NCBI GenBank assembly: GCA_013399875.1
Contig: VXAZ01002108.1
Location: 688,120-752,119, forward strand
Source: Gymnorhina tibicen
Taxonomy: Eukaryota > Chordata > Aves > Passeriformes > Artamidae
DNA: 64,000 nt
Direction: 5' to 3'
A model generated the notes under the pieces. It had not been told where the DNA came from. It did not search any database and worked only from the letters and a program-made list of their open reading frames with translations. The translations under genes and the position numbers were made by a program. Below, one piece after another: positions 39,015 to 52,371 of this stretch; position 1 is the first letter of the stretch, and the number at the start of each line of letters is the position of its first letter.

Positions 39015-41151
39015 CTACGAAGAGAAGACAAAGAACAATGTAAAAACCACTTGGTGATGTAAAAAGCAAAAGGAACTTTATAAGCACTGTATAGTAAATA
39101 CTGCATATAGCCACAGAAAATATCAAAGACAGGAAAATGTATATTTGAATACCCTCTGCAAGTTTTCTAACCACACCACAAGATGTCCAGAACGTTTTAG
39201 TGAAACAACATAACGTAAATAAGTTCTAAACTATTTTCCCATGTTTCAGAGTAATGCTGAGGGAAGGTTGTTTCTCTGTAGAGTACTGGGATGCTCCAAG
39301 ATGAGCAGTCCCTGTGTGCCTTTACACAGGTGTGACAGAGACATGGGAACTGTTGCCAGCAGTACCTCCTCCAACCACACCTAACTGGTTTGTTCACCTG
39401 GAATACCTAAAAGATGCTAAAGCCAGTGCCACTGTGAACATTTATTTTTTACCATGGAATATAGGAAATAAAAAAAAAAAAGTGACTACTTAGTCACCTG
39501 ATCTACAAGGATAATCCATTCTGAAGAACTGTAGTTACTATATAGGCGAACACAATTTCTTTACTGTTCTTAATTGAGCTATTTTGAGAGAAGTTTTTCT
39601 TCAAATGCTTTTGCCTACTGCGGTGCTTCTCAAACATACTAAGAAAGAATTCATTTGGAGACCTATTTCAGCATACTTTGCAGGACTGATTGCCTTCAAG
39701 AAAAAATAGCAAAGACTTACATTACAAAAAATAAGGTATAAAAATGTGCCCTGCAGAACAGGCTCTGGTGCGGAAGTATAGAGTGGTTTTTTATAGGAGG
39801 AAGGATGGTTTTTCAGGACTGGCAAGAGCTCTCCAAGAGATTTAGGAAAGGTTATTTACTGTTAAACAATAACTTATTGTGATGTGTGCTCAAAAATTGT
39901 GGCAAAAAGGGCTAGTTCAGGGCTGACCATACCAACCATATATTCTTTTGGAAACACCAGCTTTCTTTGGTCCTTCTTTCCTTTGTTTTATCTAAGTGAG
40001 CAAGCTTCCTCAGTGCCCTCTTTTCTGACAGGTGCACCTCTCAAACTCATGCCACAGCATGCACCCAAAGGAGTTTAGAGCATCTTGGTGTTTCTCTGGC
40101 TCAAGCCATGAGGTCTGAGCTGAGAAAGCAAGTGACATGGTCCAGAATCTTCCCAATGGCAAATGTGCCTTTACACCTTCAGCAACGCACGAGACGAGTT
40201 TTTGAATGCATATATGGATCAATCAACCCATGCTGGGAGAATTTCTTTGATGAATACACAGCAGGATGTACGCAGGATCAAACACTGAAGAGTATGAAAC
40301 CTTGTTATACTGTGACATTTGCCTTTAAGAATATTGTAAATACATGTTCCTGAAATGGTAATTGCTAAAATGGTGTAATGAGTATGGTATTATGTATTTC
40401 CATTGTAAGATTTTAAAAGAAAGGTTAGGGTTTTCAAAATGCCAGATTATAGAAAATAAAAAGGTATTACAGAGCAGTTTTATCTTTTGAAGAGCCCTTT
40501 AGTTACATAAAGAAGAAAGCAAATGAGAACACAGGTTAGCTTGCATTGCAGTTTACAGGGCCTGTGTATCAGGAGTCTTATGACTAAACCACAAGAATGA
40601 AATTTGAGTATTAGTTACTTCTGCTTCATGATTATTACCCAAATGAACTGCACTTGGACAAAACTGGACATCTGACCCTGACTGAGTACAGCATCCTGGC
40701 AGTACATCAGATAACACATTCTAGTTTTCCTTCCCACTGACTTCCACAGCTATAGATACACACATTAGAAAGATGGCATTGCTCTCCACATTGTAATGTT
40801 ACCTCTAACTATTTTAGTTCAAAAATTATAAACTCATATACAGTAAAATAATAAATTCAAATGAAGTAATATAACTGTTTACAGGACTGTATAAACCTGC
40901 TTCCTTCCTATCAGGCCATGAGAGCACAGCTGGTTATTCTGGATTCAACGCTTTGTTGTCACACATGAAAGCTTTAGCAAGTGTGTGAAGTTTTACTTCT
41001 CGGTCAGCAGTTAACAAGATACACAGTCACTTAGACTTTTGGTAGGAAAAAAATGTCATGCCAAAATTCCTGTTGATATTCAAGGAAATAGAAGCAGAAT
41101 CACCGTATAAAATAAGACATGTTCTTAGATATAAGCATATACATATGAGAA

Positions 41152-41192
41152 GTATGTGTGCATACACACACACACATATATATATACATACA
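41152..41192. repeat. (CA)n/(TA)n compound microsatellite, alternating purine-pyrimidine
   Basis: The stretch gtatgtgtgcatacacacac continues as acacatatatatatacatac with strict purine-pyrimidine alternation over 41 bases. It is a simple compound repeat in the A-B intron and is likely polymorphic in length. Such alternation can adopt left-handed Z-DNA under strain (general knowledge). Confidence 0.9.
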
Positions 41193-44100
41193 AATATCAC
41201 AAATATAAAAAGTCAATTGTTCTTTACATGGTTTACATGTTCAACACATAATGACAAAAACCTACTTAACTGGTAATTTCTCATTTAAATTTTTTGGAAC
41301 TTACAGCAAAAAAGTCTGATATTGGCAGTATTGATTGTCCTTTATGGTGCATAGCTCAAAGATATCAGAGGTAAAGGGAAGGAAATGCTGAACAGAAAAT
41401 TGTTATTATTAAGGCTCTAACAACCTGCAATCAATAGCCAGGAATAATTTCATACTCTTGCACAGGAATTTATGACAGGGGCTTGATGATAAAATGCTAC
41501 TGTGCAGAGGTGCTTCTCTATTAGCAGAAGAGTGCACAGAACCTGGATCCAGCTCACTCTCTTTTGGACAGATGACTCCATTCACACAGAGGAGAATTTA
41601 CATTGCTCTGATTTGTAATAAAACTGAGATTCTGAAGCAATGGTACACTGAAGCTGAGCTACCAGTGAAATAATGTTGAGAAAATGTTTAAAAAACCCAA
41701 TTGTTTCCAGCTTCCATTTTGGGAGAGTATATTGAGTACTCAAAGACATTTCTATAGAATCTGAAAAACACTGGTGGCACAAAGACAAATTTCCAAGGCC
41801 AGACTGTGACTATGTTCTCATAAACTCAGACGACTCCTCATCTGTCTGAGCACACCACGGTTCCCAAAGGACTTCAGGACATGCTAAACTGTTGCTATCA
41901 ATTCTATAAAATCAGGCTCTCTTTCTAAAGAGCAAAATAATAAAACCTGCAGTTCAAAAGTTTAGATGTGACTGCAGCCTGATGTGTGCTTTAATATTTG
42001 ATCTAAGAGAAAAGAAGCTAAGGCCTGGGTTTTTTTTGGTAAACTGGGAACACAAGAAAAATCAGAGCATTTATCAGGATGAGTGGTAACACCACTCCAA
42101 GTGGAGAAAAACTAAATGTTCACAGAAACATCAAAAACATCCATAAAAGAAGATGATAATATCTCTTAAAAAGAGAAATACAGGACATAATCTGTAAGGC
42201 ATTTGTTGGTGAAATAAAAGTCACTTAATATTATTACACTGATAACTCCAATAGATAAATAAATATTAAAGGCTCAGTAATAACTTCCCATATAGAAGTG
42301 GCAGTTGGAAAGCATTCCCTCTTTGAGGTAACCACAATGTCTGTTTGGCTGTTCATCCATCTGTTCATCTCTACAAATGTAAAACTTTTGAACTTTGAAT
42401 CCTCTCAAGAGAAATTAAAAGGAAGAAAAAGATCCTACCAGGACCAAAGCCATCCACACCAGCAACGAAAGCAGCGAAAGCTGCAGTGAGGTTCCTTTGC
42501 TACTCTGAGCTCTTTGCCCTCTCCAGCCACCCGTGCCCAGCACAGCACACACTGGGGAGTGAAGTGGAACCACACACCAGCTGACCAGAGCCACGTCTCC
42601 ACCTGCCACTAACATCCCAGTAAGAGGAAAGGAAGGGGCTTATTGGGAAGTTCAGCTGACACAAGGCATGAAATTGGACCTGTTAGTCCTGCTGATGACA
42701 GAACCACTTTCATGCTGAGGAGAAGCAGTCTCCTGTGGCTCATCCAGGTGCTCTTGTTTAATCTCAGGAGGAATGGCAGATAACTCCAAGAGCACAGTTC
42801 ATACAAATGATGAATTCTTAGCTAGGAGAAGATTAGAGAAAAGTTCATTTCTTTACACGCCTCTCCATCATGATATTTCGTTATGTACTTTCGGCTTCTT
42901 ATCTGGAACAGCAATTTAAGTCTTATGAAAGCTTGAAGCAACATCCCAACTGAATTCATGTGGCAATAACATAATACTATTACAGAAACCAGATTAACCC
43001 CACACAGAATTCTGTAATTAAATTCTGAGAAAATATTTTTATATCCTGAGACTGTAGAAATGTCCCTCAACTTTGTCAAGGGCTTGGTATCACTTCGGTA
43101 AATTTCTATGCATTAACTCTGTGCCAAGCATCTGTAGGCCCAGACCTTCATTTGTTCCTATAACATGCTTTCCTTCCATTTCCATTAAAAATCATGAGTT
43201 TGTAAGAAAAAAACCCCAAAAAACCAAAAGCAGACTTGAAAGGGAGCCAACAGCTAAGTTAGAAACACAAATCTTGCTATACTTTGGCCAAAAAATTAGT
43301 CTGCATTTCTCCTGGATAAACCAAGTGGGAATACATTTGTACCTGTGTATGTTTCACATTCAAGAAACAGTTACCTAAAGCATTACAAATTGCTGCAAAG
43401 CTATGTGATAGAAAAACTAAGACTTCAGTTCAATAAGTTGCCCAATTTCTTTTCAACTGCATTTTATAGCTGCATATAATGTATGAAATTGTATATGTAT
43501 ACTGATATTTAACTGAAGTAATTCCTTTAGATGTCAACAGAAGTGCAAAGGAAATTTTTAAGAGGCATAGCAGATGAGACATAAGAAGGATCCTGTTTTT
43601 TGGCATAGCCAGAAAATATATAGAGATGGCAGCCAAAAGGGATTTGGAACTGATACGGTTGCCCATCTACTTTGGCAAACACTGACAAGAAGACATCGGG
43701 ACCTGCCCATTTTAAGTCACTTAATATTTCCTGTGACAGTAGTAAGAAGCAGAAATTAGCTCTCTCCTGGTTTTCTATCCATTCTACTCTGTACTCAAAG
43801 TGGGAGGGGAAAGAAGAGGACACTTCTAAACTTACATACTAATCAGAATATATTTTTTTGTAAATCTCCCATATGGCTCTCAACAAACTATTTAGTATAA
43901 AAACAAGACAGCTATTATATATATAAAAACCAAGACACCCACTTGATCACAAAGATATGCACACTATACCCCCATCTTGAAAACTAACCCAAGAAAACTG
44001 TATCTGAATATAAGACATGACTTGTAATTATAGCTAGAACTGACCTATAATTTCACAGCCTTTGTTTCACCTTTTTGTATACAAGAACTATGGGAACAAG

Positions 44101-47100
44101 GATGGTCAAGGGTGAAGAAAGGGAGAAATGGCCATGGAAACTACTTATCTAATTTATTTTATAATTCTATTTTTACATGTATAATTGAAATAAACTTGAC
44201 CCCCCTCCCCCCCAGAGATTTGTCTTTGGGAACAGAACCACTTAGTTAAAATTTCCTCTCTGAGCTGGACTTGCTTTTTGAATCATTCACATAGAACTGC
44301 TTCCCTTTATTCACTGATGTTTTCTTTACATAGCATCTGAAAACTGAGCACTGTGACTCTGGATGTAAAAGGAATCTGTATCCTTCGCTTTCTGCTTCAG
44401 TACTGAACAACAGGTGATGTGATGCTGGCTCACTTGTCTGTTGTTGCTGTAGGCAAGCTAAGCCTGTTAACCAGGTGCCTAAACTTTCAAGTCTCTGGCA
44501 GAAATCTGGGACAATAACTATATAAATACAAGACAATTCCAAAATCAATCAAGAACGGCTTCTACAATGAAACTGTTGTCCAAAATACAACAGCTTTCTG
44601 GTTTCATTGGCTATTTAATGAAAAAAAAAAATAAAACAAAAATTACTACACTGAGGACATAAATTACCCTTGCATATACCAGTATGGGCTTTGTTACTCT
44701 GATACATGGTGACATCTCTACATTAATTCAGTAATTTTCGAAAGTGCTTTTCTGTGGCTTAGAACTTAGCTGTAGCAGTCCAACTCAAACTTAACAGCTG
44801 AGTAAAACTGAACCAATGGACACAGAAATTTGTGATGCAAGGAAGGAATAAGCACACAGCTTGCTCTATTTTTTTTTTCTTCAACAAATTTTAAGATTAT
44901 TTTGTGGAAAATATGAAAAATAGCAATTACAATAATATTTATGTAAGTCACATAAAGTAAATAATATTTGAAGCATACTTTGAAACCATGAATCAAGAAG
45001 GATAAAAATCCCAATATTGTAATTTTATTGCCTATATCCTGTGGTTGGAAGCATGACTTAAAGAAAGGAATGAGTAACTGAAGTAGTTGCCCCTCAGTTC
45101 TCTTTGCCATGGATTTCCTCCTATGAATATTCATACATATTCTAATTGACTTTTGTTACCAGCATTTCAGTCTACTTCCAAGTACCTACATGCATACGGT
45201 CTAATCCAAGCTGTACAGCTACTGTCACAAATAAGACAAAGTTTACTTGATAAGAGATGTATCACATTAGCTACATAAATACTATTTAGTCTTCGAAACC
45301 AGCTTTCCTAGAAATAGCTATCCAGAAAATAGAGAATTTCTGGGCAGTAACATAACATAAACATATCTGATTTTTTTGGAAATGAAAAGGTGAAATGAAC
45401 TGTTTTCATGTCTCTGACCCCTTCTCACAGCCTAAGCCCTTTGTATTAACCTGTATTTATTGTTCTCTTTCAAAATTTAGATTCGGTCTGTTTCTGGTTT
45501 TGTAAATGGAAACACTATTTCATAGAAAGCTAAAAGGCTGCTTGCTCATCGGTAGCCATAAAATCACAACATAGCTTTACTTTCAGTTAAAACTTTATAT
45601 ACCATCACATTACTCAAAATAATGAACACGGAGTATCTGCAGTGTGATTGTTCAAGTTACTATATTTAGCCTCCATAAAAAACCCTTACACAAGTACTAT
45701 CCCACTGTTCCAGGGAAGCCCACACTAGAGCTTCTCACAAAGAACAAATACAATAGAGTGTATGAACAATTTAAATTGCCTTATTGTCCTTAGTGACTAG
45801 ATCTCAAACTACTCAAAAGCAGGACCCTCAAGTGCCATTGCTGCGGACATTAAAGTTGTACTTCATTGTAGCTGGCAAATATTTATATTTTTATTTCCAT
45901 AAAAGACGCCTTCATTCTCGCATTACTAAATTTAAGGTCATACTTACAGCTTTTATTTTAAATTCATGGTCATATTTACAGTCTTCAATTTATCTTTTGG
46001 AATTCAGAAGACTGAAATATTTTCAGATCTTTTCTGCTGTGCAGTGAAAACACATGGGACTCAGTGAATTTAAAACTCTTGCCATGTGTCTGTTTTTAAT
46101 ATGGTCAGCCTCTATATATGTTGATTTATTGTTTAATTAGGTAGAAAATGAGAAAATACAAGAGAAATGTCATTATAGCAAATACTGGCCAACATAATTT
46201 GAAGGAAAGATCATAAAAGAAGCCTTCCCCTGCATTTATTCTTGGAATAGCCCCAAATCTGGTCATTTAACTCAGGAGTAGGCTCCACTCGCAAACAAGT
46301 TCCCAATGAATTGCACTGCTCAAGTAGAAATTGTCTCCCTGTTTGGTGGCTTACGATCATTAACACCCGTCTGCCTCGGGAGCTGTAAAAGCTGCTCTGT
46401 TTGCTATGGAAACACTGAACTGGGAAAAAAATCAAGGCACAAAAGTGCTTTCTGTGTCTCTGCACTGGAGGAAGATTCACAGGATCCACAAGATGCTCAA
46501 AATGCAGAGACCAGGGAGAAAGATCAAACCTTCCAAGATCTCACACTGAACTGTGTATTTCTAGATGTATTTTTATTTAATTATTTTTTGCTTTTAGAAT
46601 CACTACAGCTTACACAGAAAGGGACTATGTACAGGTGTCTGTGATTTAAAAGGCTATCCATGTACTTCCTGAAGAGAACAAATAATTATGAGGTTGATTT
46701 AAAAAGAACAAAGCTAAACCATAATACAAAATAAATCTCTTGCTTCTTGTCAAGATCTCCCCTATACCAAACAGAAGTATAACCACGATATTTTCAGGAA
46801 AACAAATACAGCTAATCTAGACCTACACAGCTTGAATAACTATGTAACACAGAAAGGAATGATTCCATCTATATGATGATTCACATACACTTCCCGAACT
46901 ACAAAACTCTCAAAGTTTCCAAGTGTTTAGAGACATAATCAAACTTTAGGGCTCTGAAATATTGCTGAATTGTAACTGAAAATAATAACTTACTTGCACC
47001 CCAAATACTCCTTTTATTATTCTAGTACTTCAAAGTTTTATATAAATTAATGATAATTGAATCTCAGGTTTATGGTCTGCTACCTCACTGTCCCCTAGAG

Positions 47101-50100
47101 GAGCTATTACCATGGTGATAAGATTGCTTAAATTAAGCTGTCTTTTTCCACAGGACTTGGCTCATTGCCAGTGCAATGAAGGGAGATTTCAGTCCATTCA
47201 GCACAGCATTAACCTTACTGCCAACACTGCTAAATGGGCTAGAGGAACTAGGATGAAATTTGATTTAAAAAAGGAAGGAACAAGCAAATATCTTAAATAC
47301 TGACGCACAAAACAGGACTAAAACCCCCACTTTGAAACAAAATTAAAATTAGCTAAATTTTGAGATTTAGACAGAAAACTTAAAAATTCTAATGCTTTGG
47401 TAATCTAAGTCAAAACTTAACTCAGAATAAGTGTGACCAATGGTTTATCCATGAGGGAACTGTAACAGACTATAAAGAGGGTAAGAAAAATTTCAGGTAA
47501 CAATCCCTATTTAATATCTAGATTTTACTTCATATTTGGGGATTTGACTGAAGTGGGAAAATAAATAGGAAACAGTAGAAAAAACCCCAAAGCAAGATAT
47601 GGAAACAAATACCGAGTTAACTAGCAGGGCATGGAGAAAACGAAAAACATTCCTTTGAATTATCATGGTTTAATACTTACTCCATAAAAAGTAGTAAGCT
47701 ATGTTCAGATGGGGCTGTCAGAGATAATGACAATGTATTACACTGTAAATCACAAGATTTGAAGTATTAGAGCAAAGTATCTATGAAGCCTGAAAAAACA
47801 ATTATTTTAGTAGAAAGGAAGGGAATAGGCAATAGCTTGCAAGTACTTTATTCTGGGGGAGAGGGAAAAATCAATTTATGTAAGAGCCCAATAACATTAT
47901 CCTAAAACAGAGAATCAATGTTTCCCATGTTTTTATGTGGTGTGAGAGATCCTTGCGGTCTTTTTCTGGCAACGCTTAAAAATTATTTCTCTGTGTGACA
48001 ATGAAATTACTGGATGTTCATAAGTAATTTTAATAATGGCAGTGTTTATTTTTCCAAACTGTGTGTGCATGCATAGATGGAGCCTGCATTTGCATCTCTG
48101 ATTACACTCAGAGCATTACGTTACATTAGCATTACAGTGCTGAAGGCTGCAGCACAGTTGCTGGTTTGAGCTGCCACACCTCCTACAGGTACAGCTCTTC
48201 TCCAATTCCTTCAGCAGCAGGTGTTCAATAACATGTCCTCTGGAGTTTTAAAGCTGTTCTTAATTCTTATTTTTTTTGGGTTGCTTATAATCAGAATAAC
48301 TGCCAGAGTTAGAGAACTGGCCTTGGCAACGACATACAGACAGACTCTAATTTTAGGTTTGACAAAAGCTGGTGTGAACTTGAACAAGCAATTTCATCTT
48401 TCCAAGTCAGTCTCATCATTAAACAGTTGCATTAGTAAGCTAGGTCCTGACAAAACTGCTTTGCAGATCAGTGCATGTAACACCTCTTGATGAAGCACAA
48501 AACAAAATTTCTGATTTGCCCTTTTCTATAAAAATATAACCAGGTTTTACTGTACAAGAAAACTTTCAAACACATACACCACGGTACGTCTTTACTGCAG
48601 CCCTTTGCCATCTAATCTAGGGTTTCAAATTCTAATTATGTAAGAGCACATGTTTAATCTGAGTACTGCAAACACTTTCAGAACTACATAATATATTTCT
48701 TTTACATAAATATGACACATTATCATTATGAGCAGACTTATAAAATTGCTTCATTTCTGTCTGTCTAGAGTGAATAGGTTTTACAGTCACATGATTAGTT
48801 CTAGGAAATCTCTTCCTGTCTGAAAATTCTCTAATATTCCGTGGCAGTAGATAAAACATCAAACACATGTTTTGTTTATGGATTAACAGGAGATACGGTT
48901 GGAAGAAATGTGTATTCTGATTTTTGCCTAGTTGTTACAGTAGGGAATACATTACTGTCTAAATCTTCTTTTTGATTGCAAATGTTCCAAATGTAACAAA
49001 AAATAATCTGCTTAGATTAGGCATGTAGATGTTAGCAAGATTGCTATCATTAAAGATCTGGCACAGAAACATATCTTTGAAATGTTTCCCTTTATTTTGT
49101 AGGATTATTTTTAACGGGCAGCTAAACATAAATGGAGAAGGAAAGCAAGGGAATCCAGATATTAGGCCAAAGTGCCAGTTCAATTCTAGCAGAATCATTC
49201 CCTGGTAAGGGAAGGAAAAACAAGCTGCAAGCCCTTCATTTTCTCTAAGGCTGTACTGTGCACTATAGACTTCTGGGAAGTCGTGATCACAAATGTTTTT
49301 TATTATAGTGTTCCCCTGCTGCAGCACTTGTCTGCACACAAACTGCAGATACATCCTGGCAAACAGACTCACAGATTTTCCTTTTGGATTATCCAGCCTT
49401 TCAGCCAGCTTCGTGAGAGGCTGCTGGGAGCGACCAGTGGGGGCATGAAATCAGCTGAAACAAGCACTGAAGGGTCGGAATGTGGAAAATTCCCAGACTT
49501 TGTGAATGACTAATGTGTAGCCCATAGGATGTCTTCCAGTCTGAATTCCTAATTCACTGCACAGCCCTTTATATAATTATAGATACAGCTATATCTCTGT
49601 ATTTGTTCTTTATGAGAAGCTTCAAATTTGCAAAAAATAATAAGAAACCAAAAAATTAAACTGAACTCGAAAGAAAAATAAACTGCAAAGTATTTTCCCC
49701 CAATGAAGTCTGATGGAAATGTAGTGAACAGGGATGTAGAGAGGCTTAAAAAGATCTACCTGACTGTTAATTGAAGAGAACTAAAAGTTCATGGGACAGA
49801 ACACCCAGGGATCACCTTTCTTACAGCAGAAAGTACAGACAGATATTGATACACCAGAAACAACAGAGATTTGTCTTTATGAAGACTGTGTAAGCAGAAG
49901 CTTCTAGCTCCAGAAGGACCAGCTGAACTAAAATGTTGTTTATGTTCACTTCTACAGGAAAGTTTCCATCCTCCTTGATTCTTTTTGACATTTGTCCTTA
50001 AGGCAATAAGGAAAGTTTTATTTCAGAATGAATTGGCGTATTCTTCAATCCCAACTTAATAGCAGAACTAAAACTTGACACTTCTGATGAGCAACAGTCA

Positions 50101-50773
50101 AGTGTTTAAAGATGTATATTAAGATTAATTTTTGTAATAAAATAAAACCAATCTTCTTATAAAAGAACAATATCTAGATTTCAGTGATTAATTGTGATAA
50201 CTGGGCGTTGGACATATGTGTTAAAAAACCCCAAACATTTCCGTGCATAATACCTTATATCTTCTGGATCCAATTAGGTGGATGTCAGAAATGTATCTGT
50301 TTCACCAAACACAACTTTCACAAACTCTTGCACCTTATGTGCTTTAAAATGGCAAAACCCAAAGGAAACCCTAGTTAAAACGTCTTGGTGCTCTGTTCAC
50401 AATGAAGAGGAAGAAGACTGAACAAAATAAAGATCATGTTTTAAAAATCAAGTCGGCAAACACAGCTGTAGTTGAAAGTCATCAAATTGGCTAATACTTA
50501 TTAGGAACAAATGAAAAAAAAAGCTTATTATAGCCGAAAAGTCAGAGGAAATTGTGCAGAGCTTTGGGTACTGAAATGTAAGTTGCCTGAATACAGAATG
50601 TGCTTGCTATCAATTGTTTTTAAGAGTAGATTATTTGTGTAAATTGCGAATGATCCTGACGTTGAACCCTCCCTTCTCCAGCTCCTAGAGGTAAGTCTTG
50701 CCATGCCCACTACCTGGCGTGGTGTAATTTCTCTATTGCCAAATAATTACCAAATTATTTAGCTTTTATATTT

Positions 50774-51177
50774 TGTAAATTCTGTATTCTCTGTATTCCT
50801 AGTGTGTAACTTTGAACTGTCTTGCAGCATGTTAGCTGCTGTCCTCTCATGCTAAGATAGACATAACAAAGCCTCTCCAGGCTTGCTCTTCAAGGACACT
50901 CAGGCTGTCCTAGGCCCAAAATGTGTAAACCAGCATCTTGAGAAGGGGGCAAGTTGGGGGGGCGGTTACTTTATTACCTAAAGTTTAATTGGCGAATTTA
51001 TGCTGATATGCAAATGGACCAAACCCATAACAGGAGGAAGAACTCGTGACCTGTCGTCCATCTTGGGGTCCATTCTCCCCAGGGTGTACCTTTGAAGGCC
51101 CTTCGAATAAATACCTGCCTTTATTCCCTTACTCTTGGTCTAGTCTCTGTTTTTTAGGTAGCCACTTCAAGGCATCA
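50774..51177 (+). mobile_element. Solo LTR of an avian endogenous retrovirus
   Basis: A 404 bp block that starts TGTAAATTCTG and ends CAAGGCATCA, so it has TG...CA ends. It is flanked by ATATTT (50768-50773) and ATATTC (51178-51183), a 6-bp target duplication with one mismatch. Inside are an octamer ATGCAAAT (51008-51015), a G-run/GC-box-like ggggggcgg, and a polyadenylation signal AATAAA (51106-51111) followed by a T/C-rich end (ttattcccttactcttgg, tctgttttttagg), the usual U3-R-U5 order. No retroviral genes adjoin, so it is a solo LTR left by recombination. It is antisense to TENM1. A 6-bp duplication suggests an ERVK-type source, but the family was not identified by search. Confidence 0.75.
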
Positions 51178-51264
51178 ATATTCTTTGGTTGTATATGCAA
51201 TAAAGTATTTAAATATGCATTGAGGAAAATATTATTTTAGTATTATTTCTGATCTTTTCTTATC

Positions 51265-51345
51265 CACAGGAAAGCTGCAGCCTGACTAGGTGATCCCCAA
51301 AGGTCCCTTCAAACCCCAACCATTCCTGACTCTGTGTGACTCCAG
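51265..51345 (+). mobile_element. CR1 LINE tail fragment (degraded)
   Basis: The text gactaggtgatccccaaagg, tcccttcaaaccccaaccat and tcctgactctgtgtgactcc follows the CR1 end 'gatgatctttaaggtcccttccaacccaaaccattctgtgattc' with many changes. About 80 bp. It sits between the solo LTR and exon A. Confidence 0.7.
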
Positions 51346-51738
51346 AAGTGCCAAAGTACACTGATTAAACCAAACTTCTATTTGCTGGTTACAAAATGGT
51401 CCTGGGAGAATGTGGGAGGGCAAGACAAATAGGCAAGCACAAATTCAGACCACACACAACCATAAAATACCACTGTAACCTACACACTTTAAAGAAATCA
51501 CTGTCTTCCAAAACTTTGCAAAATGTGCTTTTTTGGGTATTGATGATCTAGATGAATCAAGCAAATAAGGCCTCATGTGGCTACTTGGGCTGGCCTCAAA
51601 GCAAAACACATCAGCATGTCCTGAACGACAGACTTGTAATTGCCCATCACCAGCTCGTGTCAATGTCAGGCCTCCTCCCTATCGTGTTTCCTTTTCCCTC
51701 GACATCTGAGATCCGCTGTGCACAGCCTCGGTCCATAC

Positions 51739-51979
51739 CTGGTTTCCAGCGGTATGTTGCTGTTCAGGACCCAGCTGTTATGAAGATGCACCGAATCTTG
51801 GGTACTGGTGGGGGGCGTGGGGGCAGCAGGGCTGGGCTGGCTGCGGGTGGTCATCGATCTCCTCTGCAGGGAGTCGGCGGAGGGAGGCGGTTTCCTGGCG
51901 CAGGTGCAGGCGTGCGGTGGGGGAGGCGGCGGTGGCAGCGGTCTGAAGGTGAACTGGTTATGTGGGCTACCAGGCATAT
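51739..51979 (-). CDS. TENM1: TENM1 exon A: proline-rich end of the intracellular domain
   Basis: 241 bp internal exon, about 80 codons. Acceptor TTTCAG|ATATGCC with a good pyrimidine tract upstream; donor ACCAG|GTATGG. It enters with two bases of a split codon and leaves with two bases (AG) that join G of exon B to give Arg. The translation begins MPGSPHNQFTFRPL and carries a run of seven prolines followed by HACTCARKPPP, then a Ser/Thr/Pro-rich stretch ending NSWVLNSNIPLET. In teneurins this cytoplasmic region holds SH3-binding proline motifs that dock the adaptor CAP/ponsin, and the intracellular domain can be released to the nucleus. The exon is GC- and CpG-rich, unlike its AT-rich surroundings, which also gives a stop-free antisense frame that is not a gene. 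The ATG near its start is internal, not the translation start. Confidence 0.96.
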
Positions 51980-52109
51980 CTGAAACAACACGGAAAAGAC
52001 AGCGAAACACACCGAGGATTATTATTTTAGAAAGATCAAGATGGTCTTTAAACGTTGTTTTGCAGTTAGTGGTTCATTTCTGTTCATCTTAATTAAAAAA
52101 AGAAAGAGG

Positions 52110-52371
52110 AGACTGAAGTCTTAAACTGAAGGAGGACAGATTTACATGAGATATTAGGAAGTAAATTTTTGTTGCGAGGGTGGTGAGGCACTGGAACAGG
52201 TTGCCCAGAGAAGCTGTGGCTGACCCATGCCTGGAAGTGTTCAAGGCCAGGTTGGACAGGGCTTGGAGCAACCTGGGATAGTGGAAAGTGTCCCTGCCCA
52301 CAACAGGGGGTTGAAACGAGATGACCTTTAAGGTCCCTTCCAACCCAAACCATTCTGTGATTCTGTGATAC
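52110..52371 (+). mobile_element. CR1 LINE, 3' end fragment beside exon A
   Basis: About 260 bp with agatattaggaagtaaattt, gagggtggtgaggcactgg, ggttgcccagagaagctgtg, ttcaaggccaggttggacag and the terminal ccattctgtgattctgtgat, which includes the CR1 8-bp tail repeat. It is the cleanest CR1 copy in the window. It lies antisense to TENM1 and only 130 bp upstream of the exon A acceptor in transcription order. Its antisense strand contributes to a 195-codon open frame (52093-52680) that is not a gene. Confidence 0.95.

Larger units (their letters stand above)
39015..51738 (-). other. TENM1: TENM1 intron between exons A and B
   Basis: 12.7 kb intron, phase 2, GT-AG. It holds a solo LTR (50774-51177), a faint CR1 tail (about 51265-51345) and a CA/TA microsatellite (41152-41192). 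A GC-richer patch at about 42420-42620 has no supported coding capacity. No internal exon recognised. Confidence 0.85.
14273..51979 (-). other. TENM1: TENM1 gene, partial (eight internal exons and their introns)
   Basis: Span of the recognised part of teneurin-1, a type II transmembrane adhesion receptor of neurons. Eight exons were placed by reading the minus strand and checking borders: every intron begins GT and ends AG. The introns after exons A to H interrupt codons in phases 2,1,1,0,1,1,1,1, and the parts join without a frameshift or stop into 1,542 bp. Paralogue choice: the EGF region and the juxtamembrane segment (for example [12 protein letters not shown] and ELYxNGVSKGN-like text) match what I know of vertebrate teneurin-1 rather than teneurin-2, -3 or -4. 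Start codon, first cytoplasmic exons and all exons after EGF 5 are outside the window. No sign of decay: no stop, no broken splice site. The paralogue call is from memory of the family, not from an alignment. Confidence 0.95.

Noticed and set aside
46399..46413. gtttgctatggaaac, considered as an RFX site
   Set aside because: Fails the consensus in the left half-site.
47099..47125. Near-palindrome around ttaccatggtgataa, considered as an RFX X-box
   Set aside because: Only a partial match to the X-box and no promoter context; one such site is expected by chance.
51552..51983. 143-codon plus-strand frame, Gly/Arg-rich
   Set aside because: Antisense shadow of the proline-rich, GC-rich TENM1 exon A.
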